A DNA stretch of 64,000 nucleotides from Kineothrix sp. IPX-CK (GCF_039134705.1 NZ_CP146256.1:372001-436000); one strand, 5' to 3'; positions 18,586 through 27,535 are shown, numbered from the stretch's first letter. The notes: generated by a model from the letters alone, not told the origin. Translations and numbers: made by a program.

Positions 18586-18737
18586 TGTATCTTACAAAAT
18601 ATGTCGTAAAAGGATAGAAAACGACTAAATAATAGTGTGGAACTTCAAAGAAAAAAATGCTATACTGTAAGAAATGTATTTTGAAGGTTATAGCGTTACA
18701 AATGGGTAGATGATGCCCGCAGGGAAAAGGGTAAGGT

Positions 18738-20783
18738 ATGAAAAACAGCATTAAGTTAAAAGGCAGATTAAAAAAATATTTGCAGACTTCCGTATATTTA
18801 GGTATTTTATTAGTTATCGTAAACTTAGGAATTTATTTGATCGATTACCGCGCAGGGCTGGTTCTTACATGCTTTGTTATTTTCTATTTCGTGGTAGTCT
18901 TATCACTTTTGCTATACAATAAACCGGTTATCATGAACGAGCTGATCAGTTTCGCTACGCAATATGGACAGATCCAGAGAAAGCTTCTCAGGGATTTGGA
19001 CTTGCCTCATGCCCTGTTGGATGATGAGGGCAAGATTATCTGGACGAATGCTGCCTTCGAGAAGACCGTACATAAGAGCAGGGGATACCGCAAATCGATT
19101 ACTTCTCTGTTCCCCACGATCACGAAGGAAAAGCTGCCCGGTGAAGCGGATGAAGTAGAATTCAGCGTAAGCTTCGAGGACAGCGATTATGTGGCTAAGC
19201 TTAAGAAAATATCTTTAAGGGATATGGAAGAGGGCAGTGATATCATCGAAGTGGAAGACTATGAAGGTTATTTGATCGCCCTTTATCTGTTCGATGAGAC
19301 TGCTTTGAAGATAGCGCTCCAGGAGGTGGATGACCAGAGCCTTGCGGTAGGATTGATTTATCTCGACAATTACGATGAAGCGTTAGAAAGCGTGGAAGAA
19401 GTAAGGCGTTCTCTTTTGATTGCGCTGATCGACAGAAAGGTTAATAAGTACATAGCCGGTTTGGACGGCATTTGTAAGAAGATCGAAAAAGATAAGTTCC
19501 TCGTTATCTTGCGCAAGAAGGCAATCGCTTATCTTCAGGAATACCGGTTCGACTTATTGGAGGATGTAAAGACCGTCAATATTGGTAATGAAATGGCCGT
19601 AACTATAAGTATAGGTGTCGGATTGAACGGTCTTACCTATGCGCAGAATTATGAATTCTCACGAAATGCCATTGATTTGGCCTTGGGCCGGGGCGGCGAT
19701 CAGGCGGTGGTAAAGACCCCTAACAACACTATTTACTACGGCGGAAAGAGTCAGCAGGTGGAGAAAAATACCCGTGTCAAGGCGAGGGTAAAGGCGCATG
19801 CATTGAAAGAGATTATATCCGGCAAGGACAAGGTTATCGTAATGGGGCACCGGAATGCGGATGTGGACAGCTTCGGAGCGGCGGTAGGAGTTGCACGAAT
19901 CGCGCATACTCTGGAACGTAAGGTGCATATCGTCGTCAACAATGTGACTACATCGCTGCAGCCTATGGTCGAGATGTTCAAGAACAATCCTGAATACGAT
20001 GACGACCTGATCATCAACAGCCAGCAAGCCATCGAGATGGTAGGAAACAATGCGGTGCTGGTAGTGGTGGATGTGAACAAGCCGAGCATTACTGATTGCC
20101 CGGAAATGCTTCGTTTGTGCAAATCCATCGTAGTATTCGACCACCACAGACAGGGCACGGAGGTCATTGAAAACGCGACGCTTTCTTATGTGGAGGCATA
20201 TGCATCGTCCACATGCGAAATGGTTTCGGAGATATTGCAATATATCGGAGATAATATAAAAATTACGAGTACCGAGGCAGACTGTCTGTATTCCGGTATT
20301 ATGATAGATACCAACAATTTTATGACGAAGACGGGCGTGAGGACCTTTGAGGCGGCAGCCTTTCTTAGAAGAAGCGGCGCAGATGTTACGAGAGTGCGCA
20401 AGCTGTTCCGTGAAGATGCGGCCGACTATAAGGCTAAGGCGGATGCGGTCAGCCAGGCAGAGATTTACCGCAATGCTTATGCGATTTCCATATGCACCGG
20501 AGATGATGTTTTGAATCCTACGGTGGCGGGTGCGCAGGCGGCCAATGAGCTGTTAAATATCAAAGGTGTGAAGGCCAGCTTCATTTTGACCGAATATCAG
20601 AATCAGATTTATGTCAGCGCCCGTTCCATCGACGAGGTTAACGTTCAAATCATTATGGAGAGACTGGGCGGCGGCGGACATATGAATATAGCCGGATGCC
20701 AGATGGAGGACAGGTCTTTGGCAGAGGGCATCGGCATCATTAAGCATACGTTAGATACGATGATTGAAAACGGCGAGATTTAA
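18738..20783 (+). CDS. gdpP: Cyclic-di-AMP phosphodiesterase, DHH/DHHA1 (GdpP-like)
   Basis: Membrane-bound phosphodiesterase of 681 aa that hydrolyses c-di-AMP. Two N-terminal helices (about 17-55), a PAS-like region and a degenerate GGDEF domain (about 195-320) precede the catalytic DHH domain. DHH-domain motifs are GHRNADVDSFGAAVG, VVVDVNKP, VFDHHRQGTE and IDTNNFMTKTG; the DHHA1 end has GGGGHMNIAG. The order gdpP-rplI-dnaB is conserved in Firmicutes. Confidence 0.94.
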   Translation: MKNSIKLKGRLKKYLQTSVYLGILLVIVNLGIYLIDYRAGLVLTCFVIFYFVVVLSLLLYNKPVIMNELISFATQYGQIQRKLLRDLDLPHALLDDEGKIIWTNAAFEKTVHKSRGYRKSITSLFPTITKEKLPGEADEVEFSVSFEDSDYVAKLKKISLRDMEEGSDIIEVEDYEGYLIALYLFDETALKIALQEVDDQSLAVGLIYLDNYDEALESVEEVRRSLLIALIDRKVNKYIAGLDGICKKIEKDKFLVILRKKAIAYLQEYRFDLLEDVKTVNIGNEMAVTISIGVGLNGLTYAQNYEFSRNAIDLALGRGGDQAVVKTPNNTIYYGGKSQQVEKNTRVKARVKAHALKEIISGKDKVIVMGHRNADVDSFGAAVGVARIAHTLERKVHIVVNNVTTSLQPMVEMFKNNPEYDDDLIINSQQAIEMVGNNAVLVVVDVNKPSITDCPEMLRLCKSIVVFDHHRQGTEVIENATLSYVEAYASSTCEMVSEILQYIGDNIKITSTEADCLYSGIMIDTNNFMTKTGVRTFEAAAFLRRSGADVTRVRKLFREDAADYKAKADAVSQAEIYRNAYAISICTGDDVLNPTVAGAQAANELLNIKGVKASFILTEYQNQIYVSARSIDEVNVQIIMERLGGGGHMNIAGCQMEDRSLAEGIGIIKHTLDTMIENGEI

Positions 20784-20831
20784 GCTTTTACGCAGAGGTT
20801 TTCAAATTTTGAAAGGAGTACATTTACGGAC

Positions 20832-21281
20832 ATGAAGATTATATTGATAGAAGATGTGAAGAGTTTAGGCAAGAAGGGGCAGATTGTGGAAGTGAGCGAC
20901 GGCTATGCGCGAAATTTCGTGCTTCCCAAGAAGCTTGGCCTGGAAGCCACAGGAAAGAACATAAACGATCTGAAGCTGCAAAAGGCCAATGAAGAAAAAA
21001 TAGCGTTGGAGCAGCTTAATGCGGCGGAAGACTTTGCGGCTGAAATGGAAAAGAAGGAGGTTATCGTAACGATAAAGTCGGGGGAAGGCGGAAAGACCTT
21101 CGGTTCCATATCCTCCAAGGAAATCGCGGAGGCTGCAAAGAGTCAATGCGGAATGGAAATCGACAAGAAGAAGATCCAGATGCCGGAAGCGATAAAGAGC
21201 CTCGGCGTATATGAGGTATCTGTAAAGCTGCATCCGAAGGTGGCCGGTAAACTGAAGGTAAGGGTTCAGGAAGAAAAATAA
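20832..21281 (+). CDS. rplI: 50S ribosomal protein L9
   Basis: Ribosomal protein of 149 aa. The N-terminal RNA-binding domain reads MKIILIEDVKSLGKKGQ and VSDGYARNFVLPKKLG; a long connecting helix and the C-terminal domain follow. Normal family length. GAAAGGAG precedes the ATG. It lies between gdpP and dnaB, probably one transcript. Confidence 0.97.
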   Translation: MKIILIEDVKSLGKKGQIVEVSDGYARNFVLPKKLGLEATGKNINDLKLQKANEEKIALEQLNAAEDFAAEMEKKEVIVTIKSGEGGKTFGSISSKEIAEAAKSQCGMEIDKKKIQMPEAIKSLGVYEVSVKLHPKVAGKLKVRVQEEK

Positions 21282-21308
21282 AAGATACGAAAAGTGAGAG
21301 GATGAAAA

Positions 21309-22646
21309 GTGGCGGCAATGGAAGAAACATTGCTCAAAAGGGTACTGCCCCATAGTATAGAAGCCGAGCAATCCGTGATAGGCGCTATGATTATGGATAG
21401 GGAAGCGATTGTTGTTGCCTCCGAAATAGTGATGGAGGATGATTTTTACAGCAAGCAGTGCGGGATTCTATTTGAGGCTATGATAGAACTGAATGATGAA
21501 GGGAAACCGGTGGATTTAGTAACGCTGCAGGACAAGCTGAAGGAGAAGGATATTCCGGCGGAGATGAGCAGTCTGGAATATATCAGAGATCTGATTACTG
21601 CGGTGCCTACTTCTGCTAATATCAAGTACTATGCGAATATTGTGGCGGAGAAGGCTACGTTGCGCCGGTTGATAAAATTAAACGAAGAAATAGCCAATAC
21701 CTGTTATGTAGGAAAGGAAAGCCTTGAGGTTATTCTGGAGGATACGGAAAAACGCGTATTTAATCTGGTTCAGAGAAGAAATACGGGAGAATTTGTACCG
21801 ATTCGCCAGATCGTCATGAACGCAATGGATCAAATCGAGAAGGCCTCCAGAAATAAAGGGAGCGTTACGGGAATCGCAACGGGTTTTATCGATTTGGATT
21901 ACCGGACGGCGGGAATGCAGCCTTCCGACCTCGTTCTCATCGCGGCCAGACCGTCCATGGGAAAGACTGCTTTCGTGCTGAATATTGCTCAGCATGTGGC
22001 TTTCAAGCTTAATCAGACAGTAGCTGTTTTCAGTCTGGAAATGTCCAAGGAGCAGTTGGTCAACCGTCTGTTTTCCTTAGAATCCAGAGTGGATGCGCAG
22101 AAGTTGAGGACGGGAAGTTTATCTGACGGCGATTGGGAAAAACTGATTGAGACTGCCGGAGTTATCGGCAAGTCGAACCTGATAATAGATGATACCCCTG
22201 GTATCAGTATTGCGGAGCTGCGCTCCAAATGCAGAAAGTACAAGCTGGAACACGGGCTTAAAATGATTATCATCGACTATTTGCAGTTGATGTCGGGAAG
22301 CGGCAAGGGAGATTCCAGGCAGCAGGAGATTTCGGATATTTCCCGCTCATTAAAGGCCCTGGCGAGGGAGCTTAGCGTTCCGGTCCTGGCATTATCACAG
22401 CTCAGCCGAGCCGTGGAGCAGAGGCCGGATCATAGGCCGATGCTTTCGGACCTTAGAGAGTCAGGAGCTATCGAGCAGGATGCCGACGTGGTTATGTTTA
22501 TTTACAGGGATGATTATTACAACAAAGATACCGAGAAAAAGGGTATTGCAGAGATTATCGTGGCAAAACAGAGAAATGGTCCAATCGGAACAATCGATTT
22601 GGTTTGGCTGCCGGAATATACCAAGTTTGCCAATATGCAGAAGTGA
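21309..22646 (+). CDS. dnaB: Replicative DNA helicase
   Basis: Hexameric fork helicase of 445 aa. The N-terminal DnaB domain begins LPHSIEAEQSVIGAM; a RecA-like domain carries Walker A ARPSMGKT, the catalytic region MIIIDYLQLMSG and ALSQLSRAVEQR. The GTG start at 21309 is preceded by GAGGATGAAAA; an ATG four codons in lacks such a site. It is loaded by the DnaC/DnaI-type protein encoded at 46754-47722. Confidence 0.96.
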   Translation: MAAMEETLLKRVLPHSIEAEQSVIGAMIMDREAIVVASEIVMEDDFYSKQCGILFEAMIELNDEGKPVDLVTLQDKLKEKDIPAEMSSLEYIRDLITAVPTSANIKYYANIVAEKATLRRLIKLNEEIANTCYVGKESLEVILEDTEKRVFNLVQRRNTGEFVPIRQIVMNAMDQIEKASRNKGSVTGIATGFIDLDYRTAGMQPSDLVLIAARPSMGKTAFVLNIAQHVAFKLNQTVAVFSLEMSKEQLVNRLFSLESRVDAQKLRTGSLSDGDWEKLIETAGVIGKSNLIIDDTPGISIAELRSKCRKYKLEHGLKMIIIDYLQLMSGSGKGDSRQQEISDISRSLKALARELSVPVLALSQLSRAVEQRPDHRPMLSDLRESGAIEQDADVVMFIYRDDYYNKDTEKKGIAEIIVAKQRNGPIGTIDLVWLPEYTKFANMQK

Positions 22647-22686
22647 TAATCATTATTTCAATTTAAGTTTATTAGATGAGATTACA

Positions 22687-22720
22687 AAAGAGGACATGTA
22701 TAGTATACAGTCCTCTTTTT
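22687..22720 (+). terminator. Intrinsic terminator after dnaB
   Basis: AGAGGAC pairs with GTCCTCT around a 14-nt loop that can itself pair, followed by TTTTT. Confidence 0.85.
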
Positions 22721-22838
22721 ATGTATACGGTTGACGAAATAACCCGATAAAATACAAAATTCAACAAAACGTATAGTGAGTGGAAAGTGTCGGAGAAATA
22801 AACCGGAAAATATAAGAAGACAGAAAGGAGAAACAGGA

Positions 22839-23585
22839 ATGGAAAGACAAACACGTTATTTAATTTCGGATGCAGCAAAGCTGGTGGAGGTAGAGTCCCA
22901 TGTGCTCCGCTACTGGGAGGAGGAGCTTGGAATTCCGATTAAGAGAAACGAGCTGGGGCATAGATACTATACGGAAGAAGATGTGGAATGCTTTAAGGAG
23001 GTAAAAAGCCTGAAGGAGCAGGGCCTGCAGCTCAAGGCAATCCGTGTAGTGGTTCGAAACGGCAGGTTGGAGCGTATAAATGGCAATTCTGCAATCGAGA
23101 ACGGGCTGCTGTATAGTGAAAAGTTAGAAAAGGTTAATGAGACCAGGAAAAAATCTTATGAAACTGGAGAACCGGATTCCGGAATGAACAAAGAACACGG
23201 AAGACAGATGATAGAGATCATTGCGTCTAAGGAATTATCTGAGCCGAGGAATGAGAGCGTCGGCTTCGGAGCTGTCGGCAGGGAAGAAAAGAGCATGCGC
23301 CTGCAAATACTATTGCAGCATATGATATCGGAAGCGGTAAAGGAGAGCAACAAGGAGCTGTGCGATGATATTAAGGAAAGCGTTCTCAAGGAAATGGATT
23401 ACCAGTTCCGCCTGCAGGAGGAAAAGGAGGAGGTGCGGGAAGCCGAGAGAAGCAGGAGAGAGGACGAGCACTATAAGAGAATCGATGAGCTGCTTCGGAG
23501 CTACAGCAAAAAAGGAAGGAGAAAGGAGAAGGCAGAGGAGAGGCAGAATCGTATTGCCGCAAGAAAAAAGCCTTCAATCGTCTGA
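22839..23585 (+). CDS. MerR-like helix-turn-helix protein with coiled-coil tail
   Basis: Protein of 248 aa. An N-terminal MerR-type winged helix (YLISDAAKLVEVESHVLRYW, then HRYYTEEDVECFKEVKSL) is followed by a long charged, glutamate/arginine-rich region, probably a coiled coil, and a very basic C-terminus. There is no metal- or drug-binding domain. The architecture recalls chromosome-organising MerR-like proteins such as RacA more than inducible MerR regulators (inference). GAAAGGAG precedes the ATG at 22839. A TTGACG hexamer near 22733 may be part of its promoter. Confidence 0.75.
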   Translation: MERQTRYLISDAAKLVEVESHVLRYWEEELGIPIKRNELGHRYYTEEDVECFKEVKSLKEQGLQLKAIRVVVRNGRLERINGNSAIENGLLYSEKLEKVNETRKKSYETGEPDSGMNKEHGRQMIEIIASKELSEPRNESVGFGAVGREEKSMRLQILLQHMISEAVKESNKELCDDIKESVLKEMDYQFRLQEEKEEVREAERSRREDEHYKRIDELLRSYSKKGRRKEKAEERQNRIAARKKPSIV

Positions 23586-23593
23586 TTGAAGGC
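23564..23593 (-). terminator. Terminator of the ferredoxin gene, inside the MerR-like gene end
   Basis: On the minus strand GCCTTCAATC pairs with GATTGAAGGC around a 4-nt loop, followed by a run of T. The hairpin covers the last codons and stop of the convergent MerR-like gene, so that gene's C-terminus is partly set by the terminator sequence. Confidence 0.82.
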
Positions 23594-23617
23594 TCAGGGA
23601 GCATTATTATAATGATA

Positions 23618-23788
23618 TTAGCCCTGAGAAATAGCGCCAGTAGGGCAAACGCCTGCGCAAGAACCACAGTCGATGCAAGTATTAGCATCAATTTCGTATT
23701 GGCTGTCGCCTGCGCTGATTGCGCCAACCGGACACTGTCCTTCGCAAGAGCCGCAGCTTACACAAGAATCATTGATTACATATGCCAT
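23618..23788 (-). CDS. 2[4Fe-4S] ferredoxin
   Basis: Small electron carrier of 56 aa, starting MAYVINDSCVSCGSC. Two complete CxxCxxCxxxCP cluster motifs (CVSCGSCEGQCP near 9-20 and CIDCGSCAGVCP near 38-49) are separated by the usual spacer. AAGGAGGAATATC precedes the ATG. It has its own terminator. It likely serves pyruvate-linked or radical-enzyme electron transfer, such as reduction of the PFL-activating enzyme next door (inference). Confidence 0.95.
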   Translation of the reverse strand: MAYVINDSCVSCGSCEGQCPVGAISAGDSQYEIDANTCIDCGSCAGVCPTGAISQG

Positions 23789-23914
23789 AATGATATTCCT
23801 CCTTAATATGTATCCTTATTGATAAATTGTTATCAAACTATACCTTATTTTAATATAAAACCGGGTCAAATACAAGTGAAACATAAAATATTAAATTACT
23901 ATCTCTGACAGCCT

Positions 23915-24676
23915 CTAATGAGGCTGACCGGCCTCCGAGCGGCGCTTCTTGATTCCTTCAAGTATTACCTTTTTCTTTTCGGGAATCTTATTCTTATTCA
24001 TAGCAGGAACGCCGGAAAGCTTGTATTCCATATTGAGCTGCTTATACTTAGCTTCTCCCATCGTATGATAGGGGAGCACGTCCAGCGCTTTCAGATTGCT
24101 GAACTGACCGATGAAATACCCTAAATCGAACAGATACTTATCGTCATCGGTAAGTCCCGGCACTATCACGTGACGAACCCACATATCTACATGCTTCTCA
24201 TTCAGATACGCAGCGAAGGCGAGGATATCCTCATTGGGATATTCCGTAAGCTCTTTGTGCTTCAGGGAATCAATGTGTTTTATATCCAGCATGACCAAAT
24301 CGGTCAAGGCCATTAATTGATCCAGCTTCGCGATCCACTGTGTATTCTGCGCCTTGTATATGATGCCCGAGGTATCGATGCAGGTGTGAACACCTTCTTT
24401 TTTGGCGATGGTGAATAAATCGATGAGAAAATCGATCTGAACCAGCGGTTCTCCGCCGGTTACCGTCATTCCTCCGCTTTTGTAAAAGGCCTTGTTCCTA
24501 TTGTATTGTTCAAAGACTGCCTCCGGCTCCATGAGAGTGCCGGCATTCATTTCCCAAGTATCAGGATTGTGGCAATAAGCACAACGCATAGGGCATCCCT
24601 GCAAAAAGACGACAAATCTTGTACCCGGACCGTCCACCGTACCAAAACTTTCAATTGAGTGTATTCTGCCTTGCAT
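23915..24676 (-). CDS. pflA: Pyruvate formate-lyase activating enzyme
   Basis: Radical SAM enzyme of 253 aa that installs the glycyl radical on PFL using SAM and a [4Fe-4S] cluster. The cluster motif CPMRCAYCHNP lies near residue 30, with GTVDGPGTRFVVFLQG before it and the SAM-binding GGEP later. Two in-frame ATGs exist (24682 and 24676); AAGGAAG is spaced correctly for the second and too close to the first. It is downstream of both PFL subunits, beyond a hairpin at 24696-24728. Confidence 0.95.
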   Translation of the reverse strand: MQGRIHSIESFGTVDGPGTRFVVFLQGCPMRCAYCHNPDTWEMNAGTLMEPEAVFEQYNRNKAFYKSGGMTVTGGEPLVQIDFLIDLFTIAKKEGVHTCIDTSGIIYKAQNTQWIAKLDQLMALTDLVMLDIKHIDSLKHKELTEYPNEDILAFAAYLNEKHVDMWVRHVIVPGLTDDDKYLFDLGYFIGQFSNLKALDVLPYHTMGEAKYKQLNMEYKLSGVPAMNKNKIPEKKKVILEGIKKRRSEAGQPH

Positions 24677-24695
24677 GTCCATCTTCCTTTTCTTT

Positions 24696-24728
24696 TAAAA
24701 AGGGCCCTGAAACGGTTTCAAGGCCCTC
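24696..24728 (-). terminator. Attenuating terminator between PFL small subunit and pflA
   Basis: On the minus strand an 11-bp stem (GGGCCTTGAAA pairing with TTTCAGGGCCC, one mismatch) closes a short loop and is followed by TTTTT. It would make much less activase than lyase from one transcript, matching the catalytic need. Confidence 0.8.
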
Positions 24729-24750
24729 GATAATAATTGCTTTTGCGTAA

Positions 24751-24996
24751 TTATACAGATTCATGGAATGTACGTGAAATAACGTCATTCTGCTGTTCGG
24801 GAGTCAACTTGATGAAGTTAACCGCATATCCGGATACCCGGATGGTAAGCTGAGGATAGTTCTCAGGATGTTTCTGAGCATCCAGAAGAGTATCTCTGTT
24901 AAGAACGTTAACGTTCAGGTGATGCCCGCCCTTCGTTGCATATCCATCTAATAATGATACAAGGTTATCAACCTGTGCTGCGCTAATATCTGCCAT
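24751..24996 (-). CDS. Separate glycyl-radical subunit of pyruvate formate-lyase (GrcA-like)
   Basis: Protein of 81 aa that corresponds almost exactly to the C-terminal glycyl-radical domain of a standard PFL. It has [41 protein letters not shown] and [11 protein letters not shown]. The radical glycine is G56 in RVSGYA. It has its own AAAGGAGA eight bases before the ATG at 24996; the frame extends 12 codons upstream without a better site. Because the large subunit at 25284-27323 lacks this domain, the two must combine to make active enzyme. It is shorter than GrcA/YfiD (about 127 aa in E. coli), which rescues damaged PFL. Function by homology is strong; obligate pairing is inference. Confidence 0.9.
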   Translation of the reverse strand: MADISAAQVDNLVSLLDGYATKGGHHLNVNVLNRDTLLDAQKHPENYPQLTIRVSGYAVNFIKLTPEQQNDVISRTFHESV

Positions 24997-25044
24997 TTTA
25001 TTTATCTCCTTTCGTGATGGAAAAATCATCATTGAAATTTCTCT

Positions 25045-25248
25045 TTATCGATAGTCGTCCAAGCCCTGCTCCAAGGTAGGAACACTGCATGCTAACGGGG
25101 TTCTGGAACAGTCTGTACATCCCAAGGTCTGAACGTTTTTCGATTCTTCCTGAGAATTGTCTACATCCACGTTTATATGACCTATACCTTGAAGCATGCC
25201 GGAATCCAACATCTTTACAATATCGTCAATCATTGTTTTCTCGTCCAT
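25045..25248 (-). CDS. Small cysteine-tailed protein between the PFL subunits
   Basis: Protein of 67 aa with its own AAAGGGG ribosome site. The first half (DDIVKMLDSG, then GIGHINVDVDN) lines up with the glycyl-radical subunit ([10 protein letters not shown], then [11 protein letters not shown]). The RVSGYA radical loop is absent. The second half instead holds three cysteines in GCTDCSRTPLACS and ends LEQGLDDYR. I know of no named family for it. It may be a structural partner, a docking subunit or a redox-responsive regulator of the split PFL. Spacing is 35 nt from the large and 48 nt from the small subunit gene, so one operon. Confidence 0.75.
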   Translation of the reverse strand: MDEKTMIDDIVKMLDSGMLQGIGHINVDVDNSQEESKNVQTLGCTDCSRTPLACSVPTLEQGLDDYR

Positions 25249-25283
25249 AACGAACCCCTTTCTTATTTCGCTTTATAATATAA

Positions 25284-27323
25284 TTAGCTATTTAAATCTA
25301 AATCGATGTCGCCTGCAAATACCTTATCCTCTTTACCGAGAGCTCCCGGGACGATAGAGAAGGTATTAGAGATACCATCCTGTGCATCTTCGAAAGGAAG
25401 CTTTGCAACGGAAGACAGAGAGGCGATAGCACCATGTGTATCGCGTCCGTGCATCGGGTTAGCGCCGGGGGCGAAAGGCTGGCCTTTCTTACGTCCGTCC
25501 GGAGTGTTTCCGGTAGCCTTGCCGTAGGTTACATTAGAAGTAATTGTAAGTACGGACATGGTAGGAACCCCATTTCTGTAAGTGTGATGTCTTCTGATAG
25601 CAGTCATGAATTTGGAAACGATGTCGTGAGCAATCTTGTCTACGCGGTCATCGTCGTTACCATATTTCGGGAAATCACCAGTGGTCTTGAAGTCTACGAT
25701 GATTCCGTCTTCGTCTCTGATGACTTCAACCTTCGCATATTTGATTGCGGATAAGGAATCGGCAACGATGGACAAGCCCGCGATACCAGTTGCGAAATAA
25801 CGCTTTACATCCCTGTCATGAAGAGCCATCTGTGCTCTTTCATAGCAGTATTTGTCATGCATATAGTGGATAACGTTCAAAGTATTAACATATACGTCTG
25901 CCTGCCATTCCATCATATCTGAAAACTTTCCTATTACATCATCGTAATCAAGAACATCGCCTTCTATCTTGCGGTATTTCGGGCCGACCTGTTTCTTTGT
26001 CACTTCGTCTACACCGCCGTTCAAAGCATAGAGCAAACATTTTGCGAGGTTAGCACGTGCGCCGAAGAACTGCATTTCCTTACCGATTACCATGGAAGAT
26101 ACGCAGCATGCGATACCGTAATCATCCGCATGTGTCACTCTCATAAGGTCATCGTTTTCATACTGTATGGAAGAAGTCTGAATAGACATTTTAGCGCAGT
26201 ATCTCTTGAAGTTCTCAGGAAGTCTTGTGGACCAGAGAACAGTCAGGTTCGGTTCCGGAGAAGCACCTAAGGTAGTCAGTGTGTGTAAATAACGGAAAGA
26301 ACTTTTCGATACCAGGTGACGTCCGTCAACACCAACACCGCCGATGGATTCTGTCACCCATACGGGGTCGCCTGCGAAAATCTGGTTGTACTCAGGAGTA
26401 CGGGCGAATTTCACGCATCTTAACTTCATAATGAAGTGGTCAATAAATTCCTGAATCTGCTCTTCGGTAAAGGTTCCGTTTGCCAAGTCTCTTTCTGCGA
26501 AGCAGTCGATGAAGGTAGAAGTACGTCCGAGAGACATAGCAGCACCATTCTGCTCTTTTACCGCACATAAATATCCGAAGTAAGTCGCCTGAATAGCTTC
26601 TTTTACATTAGTAGCCGGATTGGAAATATCGCATCCGTAAGAAGCAGCCATTTTTTTCATCATTTTAAGAGCTACGATCTGCTCGGAAATCTCTTCGCGA
26701 AGGCGCATAACATCATCGGTCATAACGCGTCCGGTAGAGTCCTTCTGAACAAGTTTGTCTTCAATTAATCGGTCGATGCCGTATAAAGCGACACGTCTGT
26801 AATCGCCAATGATACGTCCGCGTCCGTAAGCATCTGGAAGTCCTGTGATAATATGGGAAGAACGGCATGCTCTCATATCTTCGTTGTAAGCGTCGAAGCA
26901 GCCGGCATTGTGTGTTTTTCTATGAGTAGAGAAGAATTCGCTGATTTCGGGATCTACTTCGTAGCCGTTATCGGAGCAAGCTTTTTCTGCCATGCGGATA
27001 CCGCCATAAGGCTGTAAAGAACGTTTGAACGGTTTGTCTGTCTGGAAACCGACGATCGTCTCTTTGCTCTTGTCCAAGTAACCCGGTCCGTGAGAAGTGA
27101 TGGTGGATACAACCTTAGTGTCCATATCGAGAACACCGCCGGCTTCACGCTCTTTCTTCTGCAAATCAAGTACCATGTTCCATAAATCTTTTGTGTTTTG
27201 TGTAGCGTCAGCTAAAAAGGATTCATCTCCGTCATAAGGATGATAGTTTTTCTGGATGAAGTCGCGAACATTGACCTCATTTTCCCATTTGCCGCCTACA
27301 AAGTCTTTCCATTCTGGTCTCAT
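25284..27323 (-). CDS. pflB: Pyruvate formate-lyase large subunit lacking the glycyl-radical domain
   Basis: Protein of 679 aa (standard PFL is about 750-760). It converts pyruvate and CoA to acetyl-CoA and formate. The PFL barrel is complete: [42 protein letters not shown], the catalytic pair C406-C407 in [10 protein letters not shown], and [18 protein letters not shown] near the end. It stops at GDIDLDLNS, just where the glycyl-radical domain would begin; that domain is encoded separately at 24751-24996. AGGAGG precedes the ATG. The break falls at a domain boundary with a new gene in between, not at a frameshift. Confidence 0.94.
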   Translation of the reverse strand: MRPEWKDFVGGKWENEVNVRDFIQKNYHPYDGDESFLADATQNTKDLWNMVLDLQKKEREAGGVLDMDTKVVSTITSHGPGYLDKSKETIVGFQTDKPFKRSLQPYGGIRMAEKACSDNGYEVDPEISEFFSTHRKTHNAGCFDAYNEDMRACRSSHIITGLPDAYGRGRIIGDYRRVALYGIDRLIEDKLVQKDSTGRVMTDDVMRLREEISEQIVALKMMKKMAASYGCDISNPATNVKEAIQATYFGYLCAVKEQNGAAMSLGRTSTFIDCFAERDLANGTFTEEQIQEFIDHFIMKLRCVKFARTPEYNQIFAGDPVWVTESIGGVGVDGRHLVSKSSFRYLHTLTTLGASPEPNLTVLWSTRLPENFKRYCAKMSIQTSSIQYENDDLMRVTHADDYGIACCVSSMVIGKEMQFFGARANLAKCLLYALNGGVDEVTKKQVGPKYRKIEGDVLDYDDVIGKFSDMMEWQADVYVNTLNVIHYMHDKYCYERAQMALHDRDVKRYFATGIAGLSIVADSLSAIKYAKVEVIRDEDGIIVDFKTTGDFPKYGNDDDRVDKIAHDIVSKFMTAIRRHHTYRNGVPTMSVLTITSNVTYGKATGNTPDGRKKGQPFAPGANPMHGRDTHGAIASLSSVAKLPFEDAQDGISNTFSIVPGALGKEDKVFAGDIDLDLNS

Positions 27324-27386
27324 TTTAAATAAGCCTCCTACTTTGTTATATGATTAGTTTTTTAATTATGCAATTCGGGCACACTT

Positions 27387-27446
27387 ATTATAAGTGAAAG
27401 CCTCTTGCTGAGTCAAGCGACGGAATGTACTTTTTTAGGTACATTC
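27387..27446 (-). promoter_or_regulatory. PFL operon promoter with upstream inverted repeat
   Basis: Reading on the minus strand: TTGACT (27411-27416), 18 bp, TATAAT (27387-27392). Six bases upstream of the -35 is a perfect 8-bp inverted repeat GAATGTAC-N8-GTACATTC (27423-27446), centred near -53, the usual place for an activator or redox regulator to bind. The binding protein is unknown. Confidence 0.7.
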
Positions 27447-27506
27447 ACACGTTATGACAGTTTAAATATAAACTTTTTGTTAATATTATTAAGAATTCGG
27501 AATAGG

Positions 27507-27535
27507 TTGCCAGAAGGAGGAGAAAGTATTATACT
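27507..27535 (+). promoter_or_regulatory. Promoter of the DUF1858 gene
   Basis: TTGCCA (27507-27512), 17 bp, TATACT (27530-27535), a good match to consensus. It is divergent from the PFL promoter. A Rex-like half-site pair, TTGTTAA-N5-TTAAGAA (27477-27495), lies just upstream. Confidence 0.6.

Noticed and set aside
24751..27323. Reading the PFL split as a frameshift or assembly error
   Set aside because: The two parts are about 290 bases apart with a complete extra gene between them, each with its own ribosome site, so a single error cannot join them.
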